64,000 nt of DNA from Phyto melanocephala (Eukaryota; Arthropoda; Insecta; Diptera; Rhinophoridae), in contig OW799236.1 of assembly GCA_941918925.1 (NCBI GenBank), positions 83,416,213-83,480,212 of the forward strand, in the 5' to 3' direction. This document shows positions 11,615 through 24,043 of this stretch, piece after piece. The notes below the pieces were generated by a model that searched no databases, was not told the DNA's origin, and was given only the letters and a program-made list of their open reading frames with translations. The translations under genes were made by a program, and so were the position numbers. How positions within the stretch are numbered: the stretch's first letter is position 1; each line of letters opens with the position of its first letter.

Positions 11615-12860
11615 GGAGGCATTCCCGGTAGTTCAACACGTCCACGTGGAACTACCGCAAAGCTTTCCGTCACGGAGTGGGGACGGGTATTTAAACCTAC
11701 TCTAAGCTGTAAGGATTTTACTTCGATTCTTCTCTAACCTACAAAGTTCCACAAGAACCAATTTTGTAAAGTTACATACGTGCGCCCGATTATACAGAGC
11801 ATAGTCTGAACTATATTATCGGGTCTTATGCTGTAGCCTATCATTGCCTGTAAGTTCGCCCTCTAATTTTCAAAAAATCGGCATATGAAAAAGACATGTC
11901 CGGCATCTTCCGCAACGTTTTCACCACAACTGGGACAGAACGAATTACTGTCATATCCAAAGAGGTAAAGATACAACCTAAAGCAGCCATGTCCACTCAA
12001 TAGCTGAGTGATGTAATAGTTCAGGTCGCCGTGTCCTCTATCAAGACATGTTACTATGTCAGGTATCAGCGAGTACATCTATCTTCCCTTAACCGTAACG
12101 CAATTGTCATCTGACAATGCCGTTATCCTTTGTAGGAGCTGTAGGTTCCAATTCAATTGGCAACATACCCACAGTTACAAGTCTCATCCGACACTGTCCG
12201 ATATGCACTACACACTCGAAGGGCTGCCAGCTATACACAAGCCCATTAAATTCCACAAAGGATCTAAACCGTAACATATTTCACCATACAGGATATGCTT
12301 ACAAGATAATGCTCTTAACAACTCTTGTTATCAACTTCGTTTGGAGATACTTAGAGCCTCTGGTATTTGGCATAATTCGCAAGAGCGCAGAGCAGGTTTT
12401 CTATGCCTTTGCACTTATGTATTGTAAGTGATCGAAAATAGATAAACGAGTATAATTTACCGCACAAAGATATTTGAGGTGGGGTTTGGTTTCTTTGAAT
12501 CACATGCCAACGTTTAATTTTATGGTTTCCCTAATTTTTCGGCTGCTGATCAGCACCGCTTCCATCTTATGGTCCGCAAGATTAAAATCTATTGAACTGA
12601 GACAAGATCTGACATTACGTACACTGGCTTTCACAATCATTTATACCTCTGCGAGTTCCTTTGCAACACAAACAAGTACTATGTCTTCTTTACATTTGCA
12701 GGTAAATCCAATCTTAATACGCCATCGTACATCACATTTCATAGAAATGGTCCCAGCATTGATACTTGTGGAGGAGATTTTTATCTCTTCATACTCTTGT
12801 CGGTATCATATACCAAAAGTCTGTAACGAAAATAATCCTGAACAATGGCCAGTAGGTATA
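11615..12860 (-). pseudogene. R1-type LINE: reverse transcriptase end and cysteine-rich tail
   Basis: Read on the minus strand from 12,860 down. SMLGPF-NVMYDGVLRLDLP (about 12,700-12,780) matches the PQGSVLGP.LWN.MYD.VLRL motif of R1-clade reverse transcriptases. DIVLVCVAKELAEV follows, equal to the region just after the YADD catalytic box; the YA-D itself falls at a small deletion. Then comes SCLSSIDFNLADHKMEAVLI-SSRK, the usual thumb-region sequence, and HLKYLCG. The 11,863-12,078 frame gives YYITQLLSGHGCFRLYLYLF and CPSCGENVAEDAGHVFFIC, the CCHC-like tail. At least two frameshifts and several stops are present. The 5' two-thirds and the endonuclease are missing. Plus-strand open frames over 12,056-12,869 are shadows of this relic. 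Confidence 0.75.
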
Positions 12861-12870
12861 GAAGGATAGA

Positions 12871-14585
12871 AGGATATTCACTCGGTATAAAACGTTTGTA
12901 ATCTTCTCCCAGTTTGTTACAACAAGACAATATTTCTTTGTGGCATTTCGCCAAATTTTTTCTGGAGAAGTTTTATATAAACCTTCACAATTGCACGGAT
13001 AACCTTTCGAAATTTTTTTAAGATTCTAAAAATTTCATGAAATATTTGGTATTCGTTGGAGTTGTAGGTTGTAAGATTAAAGAAAGATGGCGATAGAACT
13101 GTTTTAGCTATGATTACACTTCATGTAGAAATTATTGGCAAAATGTGTTCAGCTACTACGACGTACAACACTACAACAGCTTGGTAATTGAGCAATTGTA
13201 TAAGTAGCAGTATAACACTAATTCGGTGTTTGCCATTAAAACTTCTCTCATTAATATTTTGCTTAATCTAAGTACAGGCGAAAAGTGTTGGTAGGAGTTT
13301 TACCCAGAGTTGCTGTTATTATTTGTTGCAGTTCGCTTTTTACTTTCGTTGTATGAAAGATTATATGAAATAATTATTATGAACTAGTACGAAGTACGCG
13401 AGTGTAACAACTCAAAAGAGCAGTTAGTCAGTTTAAAGACGAGTGTTTAAACATCGTTTAAATAAAGTGCTTCTGTTGAACATAAACTTACTTACTTGTT
13501 GTTGCTTCTTTCAAAGATGTTGTAAGTTAGTATGGCGGCAGCAAAAGGCGGCTTAGAAAGAAAGAAGAAGTATAAAAAGATATTAAACGTTTTGATTGCT
13601 GTTGACCTTAAGTTGTCGTGTTTAGATGAAAAGGTCATCTTCATCTCTTCTTAAGATTTTTGTATTACAAGTTTAAACTGTTTTTTTTTAATAGTGATTG
13701 TAATTGAACTTTTTTTTGTGTTTTTAAAATAGACAGCTTCACACTTCTGTTTGTTTTTAGGAGTGTATTAAGATGCAATGCGGTATATTAATTGTGGATA
13801 TAATTTTTTTTCTGTTTTAGTTTTGTTGTTCCAACTTTATTACCAGTTAATGGCAATTTGTTGCAGGTTATTGGGAGGTGCTTCGTAGTAAACTTGTGGC
13901 AAATTACCACAAAATTAAATAATGTTTTAATTATATTCAAGTCAAGGTGTTTGTTTTTCGATAAAGTAAATTTAAAGTTAAAAATATTTGTTATTCTTAT
14001 TAATGTACTTACAATTACTCTAAATTATTTATTTATTATTACAATGCTAATTGCTTAAAGTAATAAAACGTTCAAAAATACAAACAAACGAAATTGTAAT
14101 AAGAACGTCCTAAATAAAACACAACAATAATTTATGGTAAATAATAAAAATATCGAAACGTATGTAGGTATGTGTTTACATATAATGTCTACTAAGCAAA
14201 AACTGTAAAAGTTTTCAAAATACATTCCAATAAAAATTACCATAATTGTGACATTTCAATTTGAGACAAACCAAAGACCAAAAATAAAACCGAACTTTTT
14301 AAATTAACAAACAACCTGATGCCAATGAATAAATTACTATTGTGCCACATAAAGTGGCACTTAAATGAGCCAGTACACCTTCCAGTCAAACAATCTCTGT
14401 TTAAAATGTGAAATGATTTAACTAACAATTTAAATAGTTATAAATAAATGTGTAACAATAAAAACAAAACAACCATGAAAAAATAGTATGCAACAGTGTT
14501 GCCGATATCTATCGGTATAATAAAAAAGTTTAAACATTGAAAAGGGTTTTTGTCAAGGGAAAACATATCAAAAATGGCCAATTTA
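12871..14585. other. Gene-free AT-rich DNA
   Basis: No transposon terminus, coding bias or RNA gene recognised. Confidence 0.5.
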
Positions 14586-14732
14586 ATAAAACTTTTTCAA
14601 CACCAATAAATACTTAACAAAAAAGTTCTTTAAAAGATAAAAATTAAAAAAAATTTTTACATCGAAAATTTTGATAAATTATTTTAGAAAATCAAATGTT
14701 TGTTTAAAATTTCTGGAAATCTCAAATTAACA

Positions 14733-15278
14733 TCTATATATTTATATATAAAATTGTTGCAAGTGCGTTGTGACTTTATAACTCAAGAACAGGCTCACTC
14801 ACCTATCCGAACTAAATGTTTAGGCTTTGTTCGGACTATTTAGTAGATGGTTTATGTGAAGTTTGCACAAAATCCGTCGAGCGATTTACGGGTAAAAAAG
14901 GCTAAGATCGGTAACTCAGTATCTCCGGGTTTAATAAAGATATTACAAAAATTCAGAAAAGACCAAAGAGCCTGTTAAAAATAATGGGATATGTGTCTGG
15001 TACTTTTTGGAAAATTTCAGTTTTAAGGGGATAAAACGGGTAAAAACTGAATTTTGGTACTTTTTTGAACAGCATTTGTCTTTGAGAGGCATAGTAATAG
15101 GCAAAAAGTAAAAACGTTCTTTTACTCTTTTAAAAGCAATCTATAATGAATTTTTTACTTTTTCGAAATTTTATAATTATGGGGGGAAAGGGCTAAAAAC
15201 GGGAAAAATCGGACCTAATTCATGTAGTTTTTTTACTATTTCACTTGATATGTAGCGCAGCATGTACTGGGCGGCTAG
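14733..15278 (+). mobile_element. Non-autonomous Helitron, 546 bp
   Basis: It starts TCTATATATTTATATATAAA directly after an A and ends ...ACTGGGCGGCTAG directly before a T. 5' TC, 3' CTAG and insertion between A and T are the Helitron hallmarks. There are no inverted repeats and no coding sequence. A 3' hairpin of the usual 16-20 nt is not obvious, which keeps the confidence moderate. Confidence 0.65.
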
Positions 15279-16424
15279 TAGTTTTAGAAATAAAATTCTT
15301 AATAAACGTTTTATACGATGCAAAATTTCTAAAAATTTTAAATTTTTTAGGAATATTTAACAAATAGAAAGTTTAACGAAACTTTTTAACCAATGCAATT
15401 GAATTTTATTACTCATAATTGAAAATTTAACAAAAACTTTTAATTTTAATTTAACAAAAAATTTTTTTAATTTGATATTAATCAAAAATTGACAATAAAT
15501 ATTAAGTTTAACAAATAAAAAATATTTTGTAAATAAGAAATTTAATAAAAACTTTTTTATAAGCCGAAGTTTTTAAAAAATTTTTATATAAACAAAACTC
15601 CTGCAAACTGTCCTTTAGTAAAATTTTTAAATAACCTTTTTTCATTGTAAATATTTTTGTCCAAATTTTGCTTCACATGACAGTAATAACAATTTTAAAA
15701 GGACTTAATCTTGCTTAACGACGTATTTCCGCATCTTAACTAACACTTCCAATTAAACATTACTTTTCTTTAACATTTTTATAAAGAGAAATTTGACCAA
15801 AATTAACAAAAAGAAAAGAAAATTAAAAAAAATTTTTTTCATAAATCGAAAATTTAATAAAACAATAAAAAAAAATATTTAACAAAAAAATATTTACTCT
15901 TAAATAAGAATTTACTCTTATTTACTCTTAAATAAGAATTTATCGAAACTTTTCTATAAACAGACAAGTTTACGAAAACTTCATATAAAATTAAAATTTA
16001 ACGAAAATTTTCTTTAAAGAAACTATTTAAAGAAATTTTTTTTTAATCAAATATATAAGTAAAGGCAATTTTATTTACATTATAGATTTTAGAAAAAGCT
16101 CTATAAATAGAAATTAAACGAAAATTTTCAATAATTATAAAAAAGTAATTGAAAATTTTCTATAAAAGTAAAATTCGAGCAAGAAATTTAAGATTTCTAT
16201 TTATCGAATTTGATACATATAAAATAGTTTATAGATAATTTTCTGTAAAAGAAAACTTAAATAAAAATTTCTACAAAAGTTATGTTAAAGTATATTTTCT
16301 TCCAGAAAATATTTAACGAAAAAAAATTTTTAAAACAATATTTAACGAGAATTTCTGTTATATCAGCAGTTTAATAAAATATTCCCTTTTTTTACAACAA
16401 ACCGATTTCAACCAAAATTTTAGG

Positions 16425-16680
16425 GTACGTTGGGAATGGTCTGTAGATGCTTTATGTGAAATTTGCATGAAGTTGGTTCCGAGTAATTCCGAAGATATGG
16501 CATTTAGATCATCCTATATATTGCCACAAGAATATCAACAATTACTTTAAAAGTTACTAAACCATGTATTGTAATGTCTTAGCGTACATTGAGATTCGGT
16601 CTTTTTCATAAGAACTGAAAAAGGGAGAAAGGTAAGTAAAATGCTCATATATGTATAATGAATACAACGCGAAAAGTTTG
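16425..16680 (+). mobile_element. Degraded relative of the 14.7-kb Helitron
   Basis: tttagggtacgttgggaatg through gtagatgctttatgtgaaat aligns with 14,819-14,880 of the Helitron (tttaggctttgttcggacta ... gtagatggtttatgtgaagt). Neither terminus is preserved. Confidence 0.35.
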
Positions 16681-17060
16681 TTGGGGCCAGCAGTGTGGTC
16701 CGGATTCTGAGTTTTTGATATCAAATTTATAACAAGTTTTTAATACAAAGATTTGCTCTAATAAATCGATAATTCAAAAGAGACTTTCAGTTGAAAAATT
16801 CTTGAAAATTTTATTTTAAATTCTAATTAAATATTTGATGAACAATTTTTAATAAAGATCATATTTTGCCAGCCTTTAAATAAATCAGCAAATAAAATTC
16901 TCATTTATATAAAATTAAAAGAAAATTTCCTTTAAGCCGTTAATTTAACGAAAATAGAAAATTTAATCAGCAATTAAAAAAAACGATCGATAAAGCAAAT
17001 TTTAAGAAAAGTAATTTTTATTAACAGAAGATCTTTATAATTAAAAACGTATTCTTCAAA

Positions 17061-20000
17061 ACGGACAGAATGTAGCGGCATTAACTTTTCCAAGCATTTT
17101 GCATCACTATATTTTGCACGGTCATGTGGGACACAAACAGACTATAGTGAATTGTATTTATTATTATTAAAAAAACCCAAAATTCTCACTAATTGAAACT
17201 CAACTTTTTCTTACGTAAATTTTTTCCAATATTACAAAAAAAAAAATTAAAAAATTTTAAAGTAAAAAATGCAATCAAGGTATTTTTGAGTTCAAAATAT
17301 TAACAAAAATCTTTTGTAATTTATTCAATAAACATTCTCACATTTAAAGCAGTGGTCGATTATTTAGTAATTATATTTTTGCAATTGAAAAAGTAACTTG
17401 CACTCTTTTCCTCTAACACCATAGACATAATTTACATATTATTTGGAAATACAGGCAAGAAGCGTCTACAGAATATTGTTGCTTTAAGCCTGCTCCAAAC
17501 CTGGATTGCCTTCAATCAATGCGTGTGAAAACTTAGATGTAATATTAAAAGAGAAAATATGACCGGAGTCATGTTTTGCCGATCTCGCATTTAAAATAAT
17601 GGTCTCAATTAATTCGGAAAGTCCAAAGTAACGAAATCTTAGTGCTAAAATCCATAAGAAATTTTAATATATTTTTAATTAAAAAAGATAAAAAATATTA
17701 TTTTTAACAACGTAAACTTGGGCACATTTTTATTTCCAATCCATTTGAATAAAAATCTAAAATTGTAAAAGAAAAATTCTAATATTTTTAAGTTGAACAA
17801 AATTTGGCTCTTTTTTGATTTAGTTCCGGCAACACTGTCCGAGACCCACTTTATTCAACGACATCAACACACACTTTGTGATTTCTCCACTTTAAGGTAC
17901 TTAAAGACTTGAGCTAGAAACAAAAGAACGATCGAAGAAAACTAAACTGTAATGCAAAACCATTGATCACAATTATAACTTCAATTACGCTGGCAGTAGC
18001 TGTGATCTTCATCTTCATTAGTGGAGATTTTGATCATTTTGTATATAAGTTTTGTATTCATTTCTTTCTATTTTCTTTTTTCTGCTTTATTTTTCCAGCC
18101 AAATAACTGGCTGATTATTTAGCAATCAGTCTGTCGATCTGGTTGTTTAGATTATTTAGTGGTATTTTTCGGAATGCCGACTGTTTATTGAACTAATATA
18201 ATGAATATTTGTTAAATGATCTACATTTTTATTAGTGAGTTAAAAAAAGTAACTTTCCATTGCTAGCTTTAGGACTGTGTTACTGTTTTTGGTACAACCA
18301 TAAAGTATGACTAGACAAAATGAGATGATGCTTGCTGATGACGATGGTGGTGCCAGTTGTGGTAGTGAATCGTATAAAAGTCATTGCTTTACTTATTTCG
18401 TTTTTTAAATTTTTATCTTTTGCTCTCAAAGTAAAATGCCCGCATTCAGGCAAAAATATTTATCAATATATTGGAAATTATTTCTTCCCCAAAATAGTGG
18501 AAGTGGATTTTATAGTAAAAAAATGAACACCCTACACCTGGGTTACTCGGTTAAAATATAAAAAAATCAAATTTCTTTTGGTATATTATGGTTTTATTTG
18601 AAATAATTGATTAAAAAACATTATCCATTATTTATGCAAAACGATTTCGTTCATGTGATTGCCTCAGCTGGCTTCGCAATAGTTTTCCTCTCAGTTTAAT
18701 TTCTTAAAATACCATTTTGGTTTCTGGTTCAGTTTCACAAATTAATTTAGAATCATTATTTTACCGCACCCCCAAGAAAAGTCAGGCCAATCACTTGACA
18801 TTGTAAACCCTAAGTTACCCTACCCCTTATAAGATTCAATATTTGGCACTTTTTTAAAATTTGTATGAATAAGGGGTAAAAATCTTCCCCTTTTTGGTAT
18901 ATCTTTTTTAATTTTGTTATATTATTCAGTAGAACATAATGTGATTATCGGCTAATAGAAAATTGAAAATAATTGATGTGAAATTTTTGGAAATTTTTTA
19001 GTGAGATCAAAAGGTACAAACAAGGGGAAACCATGGGAAAATATGTATAATTCCTAATTACAGGGTCAATACGGGAAAAAATTTTAAAAGAGATTTCCAC
19101 AAACATAAAAAAGTATGCAATTGAGTACAAATTAACAGGATGGAACGGTAAAAATTTGGGAAGGGTGAAAAAGATTAGATTTATTCACATTAAATAATGC
19201 CTGTTAAAATATTTTATTTTTTTATTGTACTTTTTTTTTTTTCTACGTTTATGAACTTTTAAATTAGAAACTATTGAACCGAGGTTAGACTTAAAATGTT
19301 GTGGGCACTTAAAAATGTCCTTTTTTGCATTTTAGTGGTAATTTTTGTTTTTTCATACCCTTATACAGACTATTAAAATAATTGGCTATTGATTCAAGTT
19401 CGTATTTTTTTGCATTTTATGACAGGTACTTTGTGTATTTTCTACGTTTGTGGATATAAATTCTTAAAATTAGTGATTATTGATCCAAGGTCAGACTCGA
19501 AATGTTATGGGCTACCGAAAGATATTGTTCCAATTTTTTTTTTGGCATTTGTTGTACTTTTTATGTTTCGAAATATATTTATGTACATAGAATTCAGAAA
19601 TTAGGTAATGTTATTTCAAGTTGAGTTTGAAAACTAAAAAGAAGATCAAAATGTTACTTTTGTTTTTAGCGTTCAGTGTTTTAAGTACAGATTTGTATTT
19701 TACACGGAATGTCTGCCTCGTCTTTAAATCGTGGAATGCATTCAAGGAGTTCAGTTTCTAATGACTACAATACATTGATTCTGCTCGTGACCTGTGTTAT
19801 TTTACTATTATGGGCACAAAAAGTTAACCTAACTTTTCATACAAAAAGTTCTTTGTCACTAAAAATTATTTATTTGGAAAAGCACTATCCAAGGTAAATA
19901 AACGGTATTGTCAGTGGTCATTGAGCTTCATTCTTTAACAAACACTTCCAATATTTTGGGTCGATTCGGAGTCTGCTTGACGTGCAGGTATTGACTGGTT

Positions 20001-20100
20001 TTTTCTCCAACCAGTCACCTCGATTTAGTCTTTTAAACGTTTGAGTGTGTCAAGAAAATTCTTATTTTCATATACTTATGTATGTACATAAATATGGAGG
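17061..20100. other. Gene-free AT-rich DNA
   Basis: The only structure seen is a weak duplication. The block ctacgttt...gaggttagact..aaatgtt at 19,242-19,310 recurs at about 19,441-19,510 (offset ~199 bp) with many changes. No coding sequence is recognised. Confidence 0.4.
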
Positions 20101-20539
20101 GCTCAGAGCTGAAGCGAACCAAGTCACTAAAACACAATTCGAAGATATTTTGAGGTTTAGTAAATTAACTGCCATTAATTCCTGGAATGAATATTTGAGT
20201 TATACTAAAAACAGTTTTAAAGTTTATTCTCAAAATTGTTTAATGATATAAATTTTACAAACTGCATTTGAAAACTTTTGCAGCAAATTAAAAAAGAAGA
20301 AAAAAAGAGTGACTTTTGTAGTAAAATAAAAGTGTATAATTTTTGACAAAAGTAGTAAAAAAAATTAATTCAATTATTTAAAATTAATTAACAATATGTA
20401 TATGGGAAAAAGTATTGAATTTTAAGGTTAAATGAAGGGTATGAAAAATGTTTACACATAAAAAAATTCGTAACTTTCAACTTCATCATTTTGGGACTGG
20501 TCCTGATGTTGTCTCGTTGTTATCTCTTGTTTGACTAGT

Positions 20540-20955
20540 AGATTCTTATAAAAACTATGATACTCTGTCGGACTCATTTACCTGGCTGCTACATTTGTGT
20601 TTGCATCCACAATCGAAATTGCGAATAAATGTTTTTGCCGAAATAGTAAGACCTTATTGGTTTGTGTCCTTTCCACTGTTGCAGCCAAGCTTACGCACAT
20701 TCTTTTTCAACTTTGCCTTCTGCTTCTGTTTCTTCCTTCCTAGTCCTGCAGATGGCCCAGCCACCGGCTCTACAGTCACATTTTCTATTATAATAAATAC
20801 AAAAAATAATAATTATAAAAAAATTTAATTTAACCAAATGCTTAATTACCTAATAGATTAGCAAAAATATAACTGTCCGATGATTCCGATCCTGGACAAT
20901 ATTCCTCATCCCCATTAGTGGAAAAATCACTAGCACTACTATTACCACTTTCCAT
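20540..20955 (-). pseudogene. Two-exon N-terminal gene remnant of an unidentified DNA transposon
   Basis: Exon 1 (20,955-20,850, ATG at 20,955) encodes an acidic serine-rich start, MESGNSSASDFSTNGDEEYC. A 65-bp intron with GT...AG borders (20,849-20,785) follows. Splicing keeps the frame into exon 2, which encodes a basic stretch (GLGRKKQKQKAKLKK) and RKLGCNSGKD before a TAA at 20,654-20,656. Past that stop the same frame gives GLTISAKTFIRNFDCGCKHK and CSSQ, a C-x-C-x3-C cluster. Acidic head, basic patch, R-x-G and a small Cys cluster are how I remember the N-termini of certain uncharacterised arthropod transposases. That is a recollection, not a match. The catalytic part is absent. Confidence 0.45.
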
Positions 20956-21061
20956 TTTTAATTAACACTGATTTCTTAAAATATTTATGAAAACTGAATA
21001 ACTGTTGGGGGAAATGTTTTCAATTGTTTTGCACTTTTGGTTTTTTATGAGTGACAAATAA

Positions 21062-21575
21062 CACTGCTCTGCAAAAAATAATTTTTTGTCTTCCCATTTA
21101 ATAAAACTATGTGGACTATATGGATTTTGACGCGCTGAACTCAAATCCGTTGTCGGTTTTTTTCCATCAGATCGGGATTTTTTTTTATGGGCGTGGCAAA
21201 TTTTTCCCCCTAAATTAGTCAGGTACGGATACTTATTTCCTCCTAACTCGAGAACCAGTCATCCGATTTTCAAAAGTAAAACACTAAAAAATGTGTAACA
21301 AAATTGTATTTATTTTAGTGGAATAAAATTTTTCTCTATCTCCTATCGTTTTGGAGTTATTTAGAAATTAATGGAGAAAAAAAATTTTTTTCGTGTAAAA
21401 TTCGTAATATTTTTCAATTAAAAAATGGAATTAAAAAAAATATAAGGCATATATTCAACATTTTAAACTTTTTTCTGAGAGCTACTTATCTTGAAAATAA
21501 AAAAAGCCATAAACTATAAAAATCAGTTAAAAAATGCAGATTTTATTGTCAATTTACCGCAGGTACCCAATATTG
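21062..21575 (+). repeat. Left long TIR of the CACTG element
   Basis: It matches the complement of 23,539-24,043 from CACTGCTCTGCA to gtacccaatattg, with small indels and substitutions. A short unmatched patch follows the first 12 bases. Confidence 0.9.
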
Positions 21576-21890
21576 ACCAAATATGTGCAATGCAGCAAAC
21601 AACGTCAGAGTGGGCGCACTAAAGCGACTTGTAGCAACAATGAATGGCAACTTTTTACTTCTATCTATTTTCGTACAACAAAAACAAATACAAGCAAAAA
21701 AAATTTGCTAGATTGTAATTTTGTAGCATCGCCTCGCTTAAAGCACCCACCCTGTCGTCACCCGTAGATAACTTCAAATTACAATAAAAAATCAAAATAT
21801 TTACAGGCTATTTTATTTAAAATAACACAAAATGTTTGTTAATAATTATTAATTTTTATTTAGAAAACATTGTTAAAACAAAAAAGTAGC

Positions 21891-23210
21891 TTAAGCTGCC
21901 CATGCCCTTTTATCCACATCATTCAATTTCGTTCTGAAGACCTCGTCCTTCATAAGCTGTCGTATTTGTGGACCTACAAATATGCCTTCTTTTACTTTAG
22001 CATCTCTGATTCTAGGAAATTTGCTCTTAATGTATAGAAAGGCTTCGCCATCCTTGTTCATTGCTTTGATAAAATTTTTCATTAGGCCTAGCTTTATATG
22101 AAGAGAAGAGTTTGTTCCTTTTGGTTTAAAGGCTCTTCTGCTACATTTTTTTCCTGGAATAAAATTTACTCTTTTCGGTCAAATTTTAACATTGTAGTGT
22201 TTTTCTTTTGCGCGGCTATCCCATTTACATAAGAAGCAATAAAACTTAGTATATCCACTTTGCAATCCATTTAACATTGCTACGACTTTAAAATCTGCAG
22301 ATTCCATGAGTAATGTGAATATTTAATTTTTTGTAGTATCATCTTCATGCTACAATAGTTTTCTTACATATTTCTTGCATACGCGAGTGGGACCAATGGA
22401 AATTTGTTGCCATTGTTGCTTTCAAACTTGTCTTGGATGAATTAATAACAAGCCGCCAATCCTCAGATTTATGACTGAAACACAGTTGTCGCAAAAGTCC
22501 ATAAGCATTATCGCAAAATATCAAACCTTCCTCTTTGCTGAAATATATTAAAAAAGTTTGTTGTTTATTTCGAAAGTAAGAGACGTTAATGTCCGTTTGT
22601 ACCAAACTCCATTCTTTTCATTGGGATGCAAGAAGCTCAGACTTGGTTTTTTTAAAGCCTTGATTTACAAACTAAGTTATTTATATCAGCTTAATTCGGA
22701 AAATAAGGTGTACTCCTTGGACTTCCAAATGAATGCGAAGAAACACCCATGCTGGCGTAAGTGGATTCAGTTCAGCTGCAGAAAGCCCATCTTCTTTATC
22801 GTCTGTAGAAGGCAATGGAGGTAAAAATTTACTTGCAAACTGGAAAACTGGTCGTTTGACGCATAAAGTATTTGGATATGTAACTTTATTTTTTGTTTTT
22901 TTCGTAAGCCCACGTGTTTTAGTATGACAAAAGTAGCAATCATTTTGATGATTTTGTGGTTCACTCCAAATCGCTGGCTTCATAAAGACTTTTTATGACT
23001 TTCTTTTAACCAACCTCTTAAAGACTTACCACAGCTACTACAACATATTTTCGGCAGTCAATTTTTATCTCTATCATCGATAGGAAACCCAAAATAACGG
23101 CAATAAGCATCTTTAAGCTTGGAAGATATTGTCTCCCGTTGAGAACTTAAAGTTAGATCGCCTCATACGTAACAAAATAAATTTGGAGATTTGTTACAAA
23201 TCCTTGACAT
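21891..23210 (-). pseudogene. Probable transposase of the CACTG element (uncharacterised Cys-rich family)
   Basis: Read from ATG 23,210 downwards. CNKSPNLFCYV-stop-G is an N-terminal Cys motif; CCSSCGKSLRGWL follows. Then come AIWSEPQNHQNDCYFCHTK and NKVTYPNTLC (22,880-22,980), then EEGLIFCDNAYGLLRQL, EDWRLVINSSKTSLKA and NKFP (22,400-22,550). GYTKFYCFLCKWDSRA-EKHY, LGLMKNFIKAMNKDGEAFLY and KVKEGIFVGPQIR precede AWAA and a stop at 21,891. I remember this motif order from unnamed arthropod and Hydra proteins, where WRLFIDSSK, a later GDLKV, C-x2-C...H and KEGIFVG could supply a DDE triad with a CMC-like C2H signature. Here the first Asp reads Asn (VINSS). Stops and frameshifts abound and the usual C-terminus is missing. 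Confidence 0.6.
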
Positions 23211-23538
23211 TTTGTAATATGAAAGCGTTTGTGGATTATTTAATTGCTTTATTTCTTTACACAATAACAAAGTACACTATAAGATCTATTTACTGTTGCC
23301 GATTTTAACCGCACGATATTTAAATTAAAAGTGACTTACTTATTGCCCATTAGCTTCAATATATACAATAAATACCAGAATCTACCATAATGTTCTTAAT
23401 TTGAAATCACAGGTAATTAAAAAATACTGTTATAAATATTAATTCCAAGAACTATGTAAAATACCGTTGTACTTTAGTTCCATTGCCTGCTCACATAACG
23501 AAATGTTACATATATCATAAGTAAGGCTGGTTGCATTA

Positions 23539-24043
23539 CAATATTGGGTACGTGCGGTAAATTGACAATAAAATCCACATTTCTTAACCGACTTTTATAG
23601 TTTATGGCTTTTTTTTATTTCCAAGATAAGTAGCTCTCAGAAAAAAGTTTAAAATGTTGAATATTTGCCTTATATTTTTTTTAATTCCATTTTTAAATTG
23701 AAAAATATTACGAATTTTGCACGAAAAAAATTTTTTTTCTCCATTAATTTTAAAATACCTCCAAAACGATAAGAGATAGAGAAAAATTGTATTCCCCTGA
23801 AATAAAAACAATTTTATTACACATTTTTTGGTGTTTTATTTTTGAAAATCGGATGACTGGTTCTCGAGTTACGATTAAATATGTGTCCGTACCTGACTAA
23901 TTTAGGGGAAAAAATTTGCCACACCCATAAAAAAAAATCCCGATCTGATGGAAAAAAACCGACAACGGATTTGAGTTCAGCGCGTCAAAATCCATATAGT
24001 CCACATAGTTTTATTAAATGGAGGATTTTGCTGCAGAGCAGTG
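23539..24043 (-). repeat. Right long TIR of the CACTG element
   Basis: Inverted partner of 21,062-21,575. It ends GCAGAGCAGTG at the TAA target duplication. Confidence 0.9.

Larger units (their letters stand above)
14590..17060. repeat. Degenerate A/T minisatellite, interrupted
   Basis: 14,590-14,732, 15,279-16,400 and 16,740-17,060 are built from loosely repeated 30-45 bp phrases of the type aaaatttaacgaaaa...ttttctataaa. The phrase recurs dozens of times in varying order and strand. No period is exact. The Helitron at 14,733-15,278 and its relative near 16,430 sit inside the array. Confidence 0.5.
21062..24043 (-). mobile_element. CACTG-ended DNA transposon with ~510-bp TIRs
   Basis: A 2,982-bp element beginning CACTGCTCTGCA and ending with its complement TGCAGAGCAGTG, flanked by TAA on both sides (21,059-21,061 and 24,044-24,046). 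The inverted repeats run 21,062-21,575 and 23,539-24,043 and are roughly 90% identical by eye. Between them lies a single coding relic on the minus strand (21,891-23,210). CACTR ends and a 3-bp target duplication are the hallmarks of the CMC (CACTA/Mirage/Chapaev) superfamily, though TIRs there are usually tens of bp. The termini, duplication and TIRs are direct observations; the superfamily is inference. Confidence 0.75.

Noticed and set aside
12056..12869. Plus-strand open frames of 72-131 codons
   Set aside because: They are antisense to a readable R1-type LINE relic.
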